DNA from: Sclerurus mexicanus
Taxonomy: Eukaryota; Chordata; Aves; Passeriformes; Furnariidae
Assembly: GCA_013396755.1 (NCBI GenBank)
Contig: VWZF01003842.1
Location: forward strand, 2,457,442-2,521,441
Direction: 5' to 3'
Length of the DNA: 64,000 nucleotides
A program made the translations under genes and the position numbers. How positions within the stretch are numbered: position 1 is the stretch's first letter; each line of letters begins with the position of its first letter. The notes under the pieces were generated by a model. The model was not told the DNA's origin and searched no databases. It saw nothing but the letters and a program-made list of their open reading frames with translations. This document shows positions 11,281-23,800 of the stretch, piece by piece.

Positions 11281-14200
11281 AGGTGTTTAAAACAAATTTT
11301 AAGAGAGAAATACTTTTGAAATCAAAAACTATGTTATCAAGAACTATCATTTACTAATACCTAAGTTTTTCTTATTCAGTTGTTAAGCAAGTGGTAAAAC
11401 CCTGGCTTATTAAATCTTAAATTGACAGAGCAAGTTGGAAAAGAAAGAACGAAGAAATGGAAACTTCTGAGTACCTACTAGGACTGATTACAGTGTATTT
11501 TCTGAATGCAAATTTGTAAGCAAGTCAGTAAAAGTTGTGATGGTTTTTATATTGTATTAGTTTCTTAAGTGACATACTTAATTATACCAGACCTTAATAA
11601 AAACAGAGTTCTGGTGATAATAAACTTAACCACGTCTGTAATCTTATAAATACAAATTTTACACAAGTAATGTTCCAAAACCTCCTGTTGAGTAAGCCTT
11701 GTGTTCACTTCCATTATTGTTTCTGCTGTTCTCTGACAAATTCATAATACCTGTAGTTTTTCTGTTTACTAATTAATCATACTAACTATTTGTAAAATAG
11801 CTTTCTTTCAGTCTTCTGGAAGTGTTGCTGAATTCCAAGTGACTGTTCAAGTGGCAGAGTACTTTTTAGCCATAGCATATAAAATTTTTTAGAGGTAATA
11901 GTTTGAATTTGCTGGTGAAAAGTACTGTAGCTGCCGCTTAGCATTTTACTTACGTACTAACATACATATTAAATAAATATTGCTTGGCTTTGGACTATGT
12001 ATTAGTAGCTTTTGCCATTTGTCTATTACTGCTTCTTGAAGTGCTAATATTTTAATAAAAAGGTTGTCCATTGTCAAGAATTCTGGGTCATGTCATTCAC
12101 AGATTTCTCAGTATGTATGTACAGTAACCCATATGTACTTCCTGGAGAAGATTTCTTCAATTCTAAACAGAATATTCAATTAAATGTGATCCTTTTCAGT
12201 AGAACTAGTTTTACAATCGGACGGCACATTCTCTTTCTTAACTGCATGAAGGAAATTAGATGGTAACTATTATTTTATCTTTTTTGTGTGTTCTTTTCAC
12301 AGATTTTCAGGAACAAGTCATAACAGATATTTTTCCCAATGTACTTCATTAACTCATAAATGCACCAGTTTATTGTTATCTCTTTCCTCCTTAGCTAAAG
12401 TTCTCATCTAAATTTTGTGGGAAAATCTATTTTTTTGTGCAACATGGATTCTTGCATGAGATTTCTGGTAAGAAGAGGCAGGCTTTTACTCATATAGCCA
12501 GATAGTCACATACCTTTTTGAAAGTGTGTTCTGAGAAATATGCCTGCTGTTTAACCTAATGTTTTGTTCTGTGTTTCTATAAAGCACCTCTGAGTGTTTT
12601 TTGAGCTTGAAATGTTCGATCCCATGTGCTGTCCTTTATCTATATTTTCAGGGTTTCTGATCTCTGAGAGTCAATGTATCTTTCTATGCATTTCTTCATT
12701 TTCCTACTTTAGGTTTGAATATAATTCTTTCTTGTATCTCTAATTCATGCCATTCCTTAATTTTTCCCTGTCATTTCGGTATGGAATTCTGCTAGATTCT
12801 TATCATTAGAGTTGTTTTACGGAACTGTTCTCAATCAATAAATTACATTTAATGCTTTTATAAAACTCTTTTCCCTTTCTGAATGCCTGTCATCAATTCA
12901 CAAAATGTTCTAAGATAGATATTTTTGCTTATGTATTAACTATATAGTTCCTATGTATGTTTGCGATTCTAATAGCTTTGTCATTGTCCTTTCTGTTGCC
13001 ATTTGAGAGTTTTGCTGAAAGAGTATGTTCAGGTACCGAATCTCCTGTCTTTAAAATCTGCATTCAAGTCCATTGCAAGGCAGAATTTAAAAAAAACCTG
13101 GCAGTTTTAGTTCACTCTTTTCTTGAATTTCTGTCCCATAATAAAGAAGCATTCAGAATAAGTACCCTTTTCTGCTTTGGTTGGTTTGTGTCAGGGATAC
13201 TGCAGGTCAAGACTGAAGTACATAAAAGCTTGCTCAGCACATCACTACTATTAAACTTGTCTTAATATATTTCTTGAGAACATTTCAAGTGAAGAAGAAA
13301 CATTAAGGTAAACCCTTCCTGAGGAAAAACACAGTCACAAATCATCCCCTTTTCTTGCCATCATATAAATACCCAGAACCATGATAAATAGCATATTCAT
13401 TGGCCTTTTCTTTGTTTCCACTATGAATGCCCATTTTTGGACTGTATCCTTAAACTATAACATTCAACGTAGTAGCTCATTTTGGTCCATCCATGGCTTG
13501 TTAATGACTCCATTGTTTCACATTTTCTCATCTTATTCAGGATTTTTAAGTATAAAATATAGATACCTTCTTATGATATATAATACTTTAATTACTAAAT
13601 CTGCTTTGCAGTTCAGTAGTCTTGTTTGAATACAATCATCTTGGGTAAATATGAAATGATTAGTCTGTATTGACAATTCATTTAGTTTTACAGTTTTATT
13701 AAGCACTTACATGTAAAGAACCAGTTAAGCATGGCTTGTGTTGTCTGAACTCACAAAGCAAAACAGATAAACCTTTTATTTGTTGGTGACTAATGCTTTC
13801 ATACTGCTACACTGTGCTTGCTGTCTTCTAATGATGCAAATTATGATAATAAATATGAGAAAATGCTGAAGCCAGCTGCAGTTGTTAACGTTGAAGACAT
13901 CAAAGTCTGGTAACATTCATGTAACAGGGGCAAGTATTTAGTAATTTACAAAGAGAGAATAAATAGCTAAGGGGTAGGATGGCATTTTCCAGATCCTTTC
14001 TGTAAGAGAAACTGATTCCTACTCCCCCATATGCTGGTGAGGTGATTACTAAAGGAGGAAGCATTATAAACAGTGTGACAGAGTAAATTACATCACTTGT
14101 CTTCCCAGTTAAAATACACAGGAAGGAAATGACACCTGTGCAGAGTACACACTTTTAATAGCTTCTCTGTTTTATCTCAGGTGGCAGTGTCTAATCGAGG

Positions 14201-15958
14201 GGTTCATTCTTGCGTGTATTTAGCTTCTGTGCCTTGCGCTTTTTTCAGCCCATTTGATTTACCCTTCTCACTCATATGGGCTAGAGTACTTGACTTTTCA
14301 TGCCATTCTGTTTCTTCTGTTTGAAGTATGGATTTGGGATTCTTGGGGGCAAAGGGATTGGATTTTTTTCCCTATTAAATTCCAGAGACTGCCCATGTAC
14401 TTCAGAAATTACAGCATCTGTAAAGTAAAAGAGTGGTTTTCTTCTGTGATATAAGCAACTAAAGATTTTTATAACAATTATATCCCAGATTATCCTTGTG
14501 TTATTCCAAATATATATATTTATGTGACTAAATAAAAATAAAATGTGGATTTTCTCCACAGTGAAATCGACTTGCTGACAAATATATTTCTCTGACAAAG
14601 GTCCAGCGCCATCAAAATAATGATCTAAATGGATGACTGTAGGTAGTCATGAATGTTATTATCATTATTAGAGTATTACTCAAGAAGAATAGTGTTAAAT
14701 GGCTTTCTGGTTGTAAACTTTGTTTTCTAGAGATATTGTTCTATTACTAAATGTGGTATTTGAAAGGGCCTACACTATGTCTGGCAACCTTAACCTTTCA
14801 TTAACAAAACTTTCAATTGTTTATTTCCTTGCTGATTTTGCTTTTAATCAGAAGGAAAAATATTTGTATTTGCAGTCAAGTTGGCAGCTATGATTGTTAT
14901 TTTAACTTACTGTGTCTAAGTAAAGGGTAACCTGTGACTAAGTGACTCTTTTCCTTTATTTGTAATAAAAGGGAGTTATGGTCATTCATGTAAATATGAG
15001 GAATATTTTTTGATAGAGTGGATCAGAAAACAAATCACAGATATAGACTGTATTTTAAGTGTATTTTGGTTATTCTAACATTATACTGTGAAGGAAGGAG
15101 GGCCTATTTTGTGCCATGTGGTTGACCCTTTTCCTATCTTCCAGCTACAACCAAGACCTTGTCTCTTTAAGGAAGTTACTGGTATTTTAGAAGAGCTTTT
15201 ACAAAGCTGATGTGAATAACTGTCTTTTTTGGTTACAAAAAAAGCAACAGAAAAGGAAGGATGTGTTAAGAAAACTACCGCAGATTAAGTAATTGTCGTC
15301 TTTTTATAAAATAATTCTGTAACTTGGGCTTGGTTCCTTCCGCTGCCTGAAAGGTATTTCCTCCTTGGGACTGCAAGGCTATAGGACATTTAGGTGTTTG
15401 TAAAGGCTGATTACACATGGTAGTCCTCTTAATTTCTGCAGGTTGTATAGTTCCCTTTTTTGGACTTTTTGCAAAGGTTGGGGAGAAGAAAAAAAGGGGC
15501 TTTTTTGTGTATGCAAGCGGGAGGAGCAGTTCTAGGGATGTTTGGGCAGGTGTCTCTTGTCTCCTGTGATGGTGAGTGGAGCCTGGATGTTCACAGAGAG
15601 ATGATTCTTTTCCCTCTTCCTCTGTGTCAGCACACACATTACAGCAGAGGTGTGCAAGGGGTTGGCAGACAGCCCCTTGCTGGTTCCTTCCGCTGCACGA
15701 CCACATGCATGGTCACATCATATGACACCCTGTCACCCTCCTCCCACTTTTACTGCAGTGATATTTTCCCATTCAGGGGGCTTCTTAGTTTTTATTCTAG
15801 ACTGAATTAAGTTCAGCCAGACCCTAGTTCAGATTTTTTGGCTGCTAGGAGTTCCTGACAGCCCCTAGCATAGGCAGGGCTGGTGGCAGCATGCCTGTTC
15901 CTTATCCTGTGTGTACATTCTATCTGCAGGTGATGTCTGTGGGATGGGGATTTGGTGG

Positions 15959-16020
15959 ATTTTTTGTTTGTTGGTTTGGTTCGGTTTTTTTGTTTTGGTT
16001 TTGTTTGTTTGTTTGTTTTT
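15959..16020 (+). repeat. T/G low-complexity tract (TTTG-type)
   Basis: About 60 bases consist almost entirely of T and G, ending in perfect GTTT repeats. This is a decayed (TTTG)n simple repeat with very strong strand asymmetry. Confidence 0.85.
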
Positions 16021-19000
16021 GCTGATCAGGTCAAATTGCTTTCTTTTACTTACTCCAGGTTTGTATATTTAACATAGAAATGATGCCAGAGTGAGTAGAA
16101 TCTTTATGTATAATACCAGAACTAGTTGTGTCATTATTAAGAATTACCAACAGTAAGAGATGTGTGTGATAATCCAGCATGGATTTAAATGCATCTGTGC
16201 CAGTCTGTGACGGTGAGTATTATAATGCATCTAACCATTTTTGGATGTTAAGATGCTGTACAGACGTGAAAATGAAGTTAGGTCAGAAGTATTACGGTAT
16301 TAGTAGAAACTGTGAGTTTAAATCGGAATGTAGACACATTAATCATTTGCGGTTTCTTATTCTGTTCACGTTGCATATGAAGAGATTGGGTTTGAAGTTA
16401 TGTTTCACCTACACTGTCTGTAAAATTATTTGCATTTTACTTATCAAGGGACTTTTTTCAGAAAATCTTAATTCTTAGATGTTTTTCCAAAGCGAGCTGA
16501 TGGCTCTTTGTTTTTATTTGAAAATTTTCTTTGAAATGGAACAGGAAGCCATACATGATGTTTATTTGCATTTTTCCCTTAAAATATATAAATTCTAGCC
16601 ATCCACAAAAATAAACACTAAGTAGTAAATGATACTGTAGCTCTTATTTACAGTCTTAGCAGCTACTGTAAACATCCTTTTTGTCTTCCATGATTTTTTT
16701 CTTCTCACATGTATGAAGTTTCCTTTTGCAGGAAGAGGGATAATGGCTATCTCATTTCACCCTAGGACCATCCAATTACACTTTTTCCTTTGAACTGTTT
16801 TCCACAGTATCATGTCCAAATGAACTTTTCACTTCGAATAGTTTGTAGTCCCTGTCCCACCCCCACCCCCCAAAAAAAATAACAGAAAAAACCCCCAAAA
16901 CAAAACAATTTCTTTCTTTCTTCTTGAGTAAATCTAGACTAACTCTTTCCTGTGAACTAGCAGTGCACAATAAATCTGGTGGTACCCACTGCTAGATTAA
17001 GTGATGCCCAAACTTATACCTGGCTCTGCTTTTCTAGTGCTTTAGCACTGATGCTGAGGCTAGTACTTTGAGGGGATGAGAAGGGAGATAGGTGGTGGAG
17101 CATGCATACCCATTATTACAGTTCTGGCAGGTGCCTCTTGTTCTGGCCACCAAAGAGATTGGAGTTTATACAGTGTCTGAGAAACTGGTGTTGGAGAAAG
17201 TATTGTCAAAATGGAGACATTCTTGCTAAATACCCATACCAAAAAAAAAAAAAAAAGGGAAAAGAAAAAAAAGGTATAGTTCTAGTTAGATTTTGACTAG
17301 TTATGTTTGACAGTTGCCTTTTTTTTCTTATAGTTCTGTGTCTTAGAGCACTTTAGAAAGTGGTGGCACAATACAAAAAGGAGTTGGTTTGCTTTTTGTT
17401 TCCCTTCTATGATTACAGTCAGTATCTTAGCACATAAATCTAGCAGAGCTTCATTTGCAGATGGGCATACGTATGAGAAAAGATGAACTATTGTGTGATA
17501 CACTGTAAAATGTATGATGTAATTTTCAGTCTTACTGTGCATCAACTTCATAATTTGTGAAAGTGTTTTTTTTTTCCTAGATACATTTTTGAAAGAGGTT
17601 TTTCTGATTCAGCTGTATTATCTTCAAACTTAACTAAGTTATGAAATTTATTCAGATGATATCAACTATGCCTAGGTTTTTGTTACTTTCTTGTACAAGT
17701 TACCTGTATCTTAATTTCTTAAATTAAATGGCAAGAAACAAATAATCCCTGGGAAAGATGATTTCCAAACTCAGTTTGGTACTTTTGCTTCAAATTCTTA
17801 GTTAGGATTCTCTCTTGTTTTAGTATGTTGCCTTTTTTCTTTAGGGAAAAAGTGGTTTGCCTCCTTGCAGTTTGCTAGCACACCTCTCAGCTGTGTAACT
17901 GTGGGTTATTTGAAAGGAAATTTGTGAGAAGTGGTGCTGTGTGCTGAATAAAGATCCATGTGCTCTGTCTTGTCTCTACTCAGTTAGTGCCCATAAACTG
18001 GTTGTCTCTCAGGGAGATGGCCTGAAATCGGCTACCTGGTATTCTGCTGGGAGCTGGAGAAGTGGGAAAGGAGCTGGTGGCCTGGCAGCATCTCCTGCAA
18101 GAGTTCAAAACTTTCTGTTCCAGTATGCATAAAGTGTAGTTGCCAGCCCTCTCCTTTGCAGTACAAATGTGTAAACAGTAATCCTGAAATAGTACTTCGG
18201 CTTCTGCTAAGTAGGCTTCTTCTGGTTTGTTTTGAGTTATGAAGCTTTTCCTCCTCTGCTTTCGTTTTATGCTTCTCTGTGTTTCTGTTCACAGAGGCAT
18301 ATGTGTCTGGAAGTTTAATGTCCCACTCTGATCTACTTTTATACGTAGTCTTCATGAATTCAATTTCATAGCAAAATTTCTTTCCAATTATGACTTGAAA
18401 ACACATTTCTTCTTTGTCTTTCATCTTTCTGGCTTTGATGTATTATTTAATTCTGTAATTTTATTTTTTAACACCTGAGATCCTGCTGAAGTATAATTTC
18501 TGAAAAGCCCACTGTATAGACATGGACACAGTTTAAAGCTGGTTAGAAAATTTCTAAAAAGCATCAACAAATATTATTGAAAAGTGGAAATTGACTGAGG
18601 CTAATCATCTTGTTTTAAATACTTAGATTGAGAGAACTTGGCCAGTTCGAAGGCAGGAGTCTGATGAGAACCTGGCAGTCTCAGAAGCTGTGGCTCTCTT
18701 CAGATAGATAAAAGCAATGTTTGGAAAAAACAAAACCACATAATATTATTATTGAATAGGTAGTAATGACAACAAGGAAAAAAAAACAAACAAAACAAAC
18801 AAACCAAAACTTTTCTAGCTCCTTGTTTCTGGTTCCTTAGAAATATAAAAATGATGGGAAATCCACTCAGTTCTGATTTCATGGACCTGGGTCCTTCATG
18901 GTGGATAACTCCAGTGACTCAAAAAGAGTGATTTAGTATATGGAAAGCAGCTTTTGCATAAAACACAAGAGAGAAGTGAACACTGTTAAATAAAGATTAG

Positions 19001-20727
19001 TGTTTGGCATTGAGCCCACACTCCTGAAAGTACCATTTTCCTGATCCCTCTGGGATCAATGGTTAATACCATCCTAAAGCAGTGGCAAAATATCACTTTA
19101 GTCCTACAATTCTCCAAATCACAGCAAGGTCTCCAGAAGGAGTTACAGCTGGCTGAATTTCATTCTTGCAGTTTTTGTATATCAGAATAGACTGGTATTC
19201 ATTGGAAATGGATCCCTTGGTTTTGTAAAGTGCCAGCAAATGGTAGTTTTCTTATGTATCTATTTATTCTGGATATCTGTTGCCTTGATTGTCTCTTAAA
19301 CATCAGGACTAAAGAAAAAAAGTAATTTACAATACCTGCTTAGAACATAGTTATAGGAAGTGACACGTGACTTTCTCAAAGGCAGGTAGTAAAAATACTA
19401 TTGCTATGGCCCTCCCTGTGAGATGACTTTTCTGCAGCACTGCTGCACAGTGTTCTGCCAAGTGAAAATAATTGAGTTAACTTTAAATAAGCAGTGTAGT
19501 CCTGTTAGATGTGTGTTCTGCTTAAGTTAAATGCTGCTTCTTAGCAGTGCTAATTGAAGTGCTGCACTGATATTAAGTAAACTGCCTTCTTCACATTAGT
19601 GACCTTGCACTTTTGATTCAATGCAGTTTCAGTGAATTTAGACCTTTGGATGTCTGTACAGTTCAGGATATTTTCTAGTTATCCTGTGAGAAACAATTAG
19701 GAACTCAAAATTATGTTCTCTGGATTTTTTATATCATTAAGAGCATGCACATATACATGAGTGGGCTTTTGAAAGATGCAACAATATTGCATGCCTGAAA
19801 GTAAAACAAACAAAAGCCCCTCCTGGTTTTCTTCTTTTGTGTTTCTTGCTATCTACTTTAAATCCTGCTCTAAAATGTATCTTTTTGACCAGTGTAAGAA
19901 ACAGCTGAGTAGCTGTGAGTCAGATGAGATTTCTTCATCTGATGGACATAACAAGAGAAAGTCAAATATATATTTCTACATACTACATTTTTTAGGAAAT
20001 TTGTTATTATATAATTGACTGTCTAATGCTACAATATTTTTGACATTGTATGGAATTTTTAAATTGTGTTGTGTTAATCCTCGTTTTATGATCTATAACC
20101 TGAGCAAAGAGACCAAAGACTAAAACTGTACTCCTCAAGAAGATCCACAGCACTATGAAAACATAACTTATGTTTTATGTGGCTTTGGGCCAACTTCCCT
20201 CAAAAAGGAGGCTAAAAAGTTGAGGGTTTTTTTTTCCTTTTCAGTTCTGCATTTGTTTTCAATGTTTCAGTAACTTGCTGTAGTTGTAAATATCTCTGTA
20301 TATATTCAAAATCAATTATTTCAAGATTCTTTTTCATGAATTAGGTTTAATCAGATTTGCCCATTTTTGCTTTCTCAAAATTTGTATTTCATTTTAGCAT
20401 TTAACATTTAAAAGAGTCGCTAGACAGCTCCAAGTGGTAGGTTTTGATGTGATGGTGCAGCTGAAGACTTACCTATGTGATAATCTGCTGTTAAAGTAGT
20501 GAAAAAGATCCTTACTTAACCAGCCTTCGTGTTAATGCCATAAAGTGGCATACTGTATTTGGTAATTAGCAGTTGTTGGGCCCTTACGACTGGTGTGTGG
20601 CTGAGAACAGTGTAGGTTGTCTTGTCATGGGGGAATTGTGATTAGGTGCCATGTACTGTGAAATTGCAGGGTTAGAGAATGCTTTTTCTCAGAATTTCCT
20701 TCTCTGTCGTGTTCCAAAGTTTTTCAG
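16021..20727. other. unique DNA with simple-repeat tracts, no gene seen
   Basis: There are A/C-rich or A-rich tracts at 16858-16913, 17241-17272 (starting with 16 A) and 18777-18810. A 130-codon minus-strand frame at 18032-18424 has reasonable composition, but it lacks a good splice acceptor and is within chance length. No transposon remnant was recognised. Confidence 0.5.
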
Positions 20728-20825
20728 GGACAGCCTCTTTAGAGGAGCAGAGGAAATCGGCTGATCATTCGTATGACAACATTGTAGTGGGTGGACACCC
20801 TCTGAATGTGGTGCACAACCATAGG
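20728..20825 (+). CDS. candidate internal coding exon, + strand
   Basis: This is the best exon candidate in the window. A strong 3' splice site (pyrimidine-rich, ending GTTTTTCAG) stands immediately before it, and a good 5' splice site (AGG followed by GTAGGT) immediately after. The 98 bases are open in one frame: two bases complete a codon, then 32 codons end exactly at the donor. It would therefore join a phase-1 intron upstream to a phase-0 intron downstream. The encoded peptide begins TASLEEQRKSADHSYDNI and continues with a GGHPLN segment. It is hydrophilic with tyrosine and acidic residues, as in a cytoplasmic tail or linker. I recognise no protein family. If real, the window lies in large introns of a plus-strand gene. 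Chance remains possible, because 98 bases is short. Confidence 0.35.
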
Positions 20826-23800
20826 GTAGGTGAACTGGAGATGTTAGCAAAAAGATACTTTAGGTGTCTTCATTGTGCTTAGGAGGGAGCAAGAGCCATG
20901 TATTCTACAGCAACTAGATGTAAAAGAGAGACTTGAAGCAAAATAATTTTCTTAAAAGTAGTAGAGTGATGTGATATTACACCCATGCTCGTACCAAAGA
21001 ATCCTCCATCCTTAAGGTTGTCTTGGAATGACATTGATAACTTTGTACTCTGTGTGTAGGGGCCTGATAACAATACTTGGTGTTCATCTTCTGGGAAGAT
21101 ACATGAGGAAGTCCCTAATAGCTTAAGCTAGGCTGTAAAATCGGTGGCAGCTCACAAGTCTGTCTTTCCAAATGCTGTATTATGGGCGCACTAATTTATG
21201 GCATATAGCATTATCTAATGGTTGCAAGTCTTTATTATGGTTTCAGTATCTTCATCACTTCAGACAGTAACTTCTGCCTCTCTTTGATGCAGCTGGGTAA
21301 TTTGAATTATATCATTAGCAGGAGAAAATATTTCTATGCCAAAACCTCTTGCTGATCAGCATCTCTTATATCACCCTTTACTGCTGTTCTGCATGACATT
21401 TCTGTATTTATTTCTGCTGAATTTTTCTAACTTTTTACCTTTATAATAGCTCAGTTAAGCTATTTGGCTGAGTATAAAAAGAATGAGTAATGATGGATGG
21501 TATCTATACGTAAGTTAAAAATACTTTTGTTATAACTCATTAAAGCAGATAATTAAGTTCATAGAGTAAGGGTAGCATGGATGGGAAGAGCTGTGGAAAT
21601 TGGGTTGGCTTACACTATGGAATGAAATTATTATCCCTCTTCAGAGAAGAAGAATTCCTGTAAAGATTACCATTTTGGGTTGTTTATGGGGTTTTTTCAT
21701 AATTTATTTATTTCTTTTGGAGAGTGAGGGGAAAATTTTTGAAATACTTTAATTTACTGAAGATGCAAGTATATATTATTAGAAGGTCTAAAGCTGCTGA
21801 AATACTCAATGAGGAGAAAGTGATGTTTAAAATCAGGCTTGTCATTGCCTAGTGGATGCACTTTAGCAAGCTTCACCTTCTTGACTTCAGTTCTGGTGAA
21901 GTTAAATTTAGCTTTAGTGCTGCCTTTGTCACATAGAGCTTCCCTTGATCAATACAGAGAGCTGGGCCAGTGTGGGAGTGCCTCTTCAAAATAAAATTTT
22001 GATGGAGATAGTTGATCTCTAAAGCTGTTCAATGTTAAAAATTTCTGGTTGGCTTTCTTTTTGGTTTTGTTTAATATATGGCAATTAATATTTACCAGAG
22101 AAATGAAAGAGAAGTTCTCTTGTAAAAGTTCTTCAATTACTGTGACATGGTGGATAGGAGGATCTGTGTTATAAGCCCACCTGAGAGAGAAATGAAGAAT
22201 CATAGGATGGTGGTAAAATTATTTTAATGAGAGGAAAAGGAAAAACAGGAAAAAACATTGCTTGTAATGTTTCTATCAATTTTCCTAAAGGAACGGTACT
22301 TTTTATATTACTGCATAACTACTTTTAAGAGGCTCTTCTCTGTTTAAAATAACATTTATTTTTAAAAGAATGTTAAGTATTAGACTTTGTTAACATGTGG
22401 CATATTTTCCATCTTCTTGATATAGCAAAGTATAGCAATACTGTTTGGTGTTTAGCCTTTACTGTGCTTGAATTAATATAGCTACTTTGAAAGGTTTGCT
22501 AACTATCCTTTCTTCCAAATGGCAGTTCAGACAAAGGTGGTTCATAAATCTTAACATGTCCTGAGTGGTAGGACAGCAATTGTTTATATATCAAGAGAAT
22601 TAGGAATCATTTGTTTTCCAAGAATCTACCCCATGTATTCAAATAAACCCATTCTCTATGAAATTTAAATTGTAAAGCTTCTAGAAGACCTGTATACCAA
22701 AGTAAGACAGTCCTTTAAGTGTCAGAATGAACAAAGATTGTTAAGTCACAAATGTAAGTGTTGTGGAGATTTGCAGAAGAGTGCTTTGCTCTGGTTAATA
22801 AAGTGTTAAGCTGAGCACTAGTTGCAATGTTATCAATTTCATGAAACAGCAATTATAGCAGGGTGACAAAGCTGAAAAGATACAATAAAGTTAAGGACAA
22901 ACAAGTTCAAAGGATGGAGCAAACTCATCCACACACAACTTTGATGTTTGATACTATTTCCCCATGGGAGTGTTCAAAGCCTTGGGACTGACTTGCTTAA
23001 GCCTCGCTCTGTCAACTCTGCTTTTAATTTTTTTGCCCTCAAGGAACAATATTTTGACTTTGCAAAATAAGTTGGCTTGAAAGAATTGGTATGTTTAAAA
23101 ACATGTTTAGTAACTAGCACCTTTGCTGAGAATCAAGGCAGCTCGAAGGAGCCCAGGTATCTTAGAAATCTGGCTGCTTAGGTGGATTGACCAATAGTAA
23201 TTTTTAGATGCTGTGCTTCATTCATAGTAGGCAGATTGCTTGTTTACATAAGATTTGCTTGTGGGCCCATGCTTTTCCCTGTTCCACAAGTACAGTCATG
23301 CAGCAGGATTTGTGTAATGGTATTTTCAGTTTTCCTCCTCTGTGCAAGGAACTGGTAATAGTTTGAAGGCAGTGAACACGTTTCCATGCATCTAGTTCTT
23401 CTCAAAATGTAACTAAAAGAAAATAAATAATGAAGCTCTAGGTAAAGTCTAGGTTAACTCCAGGTAAAACAGTTTAAAAGAACAAAAGGACATCTATTGC
23501 TACTACCATGGCTTTAGCTTTTGTCTTTCAATGAAAAAATTGTTGTGTTGTGCTTTGATATTTCAGTCCTTTTATCCATCACTGGTTGCATATGCATTAG
23601 TGTCTTTCTGATCAGTGGTGTGGTTATAATGCAAAGCCCCTATGGGTGCCTACTTATTGCCTACTTACTGCATATTGATTTATTACCTGGTTTTGACAAC
23701 CATGAGGTGGTTTCTTAGTGGAAATGAAACCAGAAATCCCTTTTCAAATCCACACCTGCAGAGTTTCTCCTGATCTCTTTTCTATACAGGGTGATTACAT

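Larger units (their letters stand above)
8131..15949. other. long unique AT-rich stretch, no gene seen
   Basis: Nearly 8 kb lacks recognisable transposon or coding signal apart from the inverted repeats listed separately. Reading frames are short and fall in all frames. The 9730-10010 and 15530-15920 stretches are modestly GC-richer. Overlapping open frames on both strands around 15275-15810 reflect that composition rather than a clear gene. A 16-base word occurs twice, exactly 350 bases apart, at 15331 and 15681. Confidence 0.55.

Noticed and set aside
15275..15706. 143-codon minus-strand frame
   Set aside because: Within chance length, overlaps an open plus-strand frame, and has no recognised domain.
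18032..18424. 130-codon minus-strand frame with charged, plausible-looking composition
   Set aside because: No good acceptor upstream, no donor, no recognised family, and length within chance expectation.
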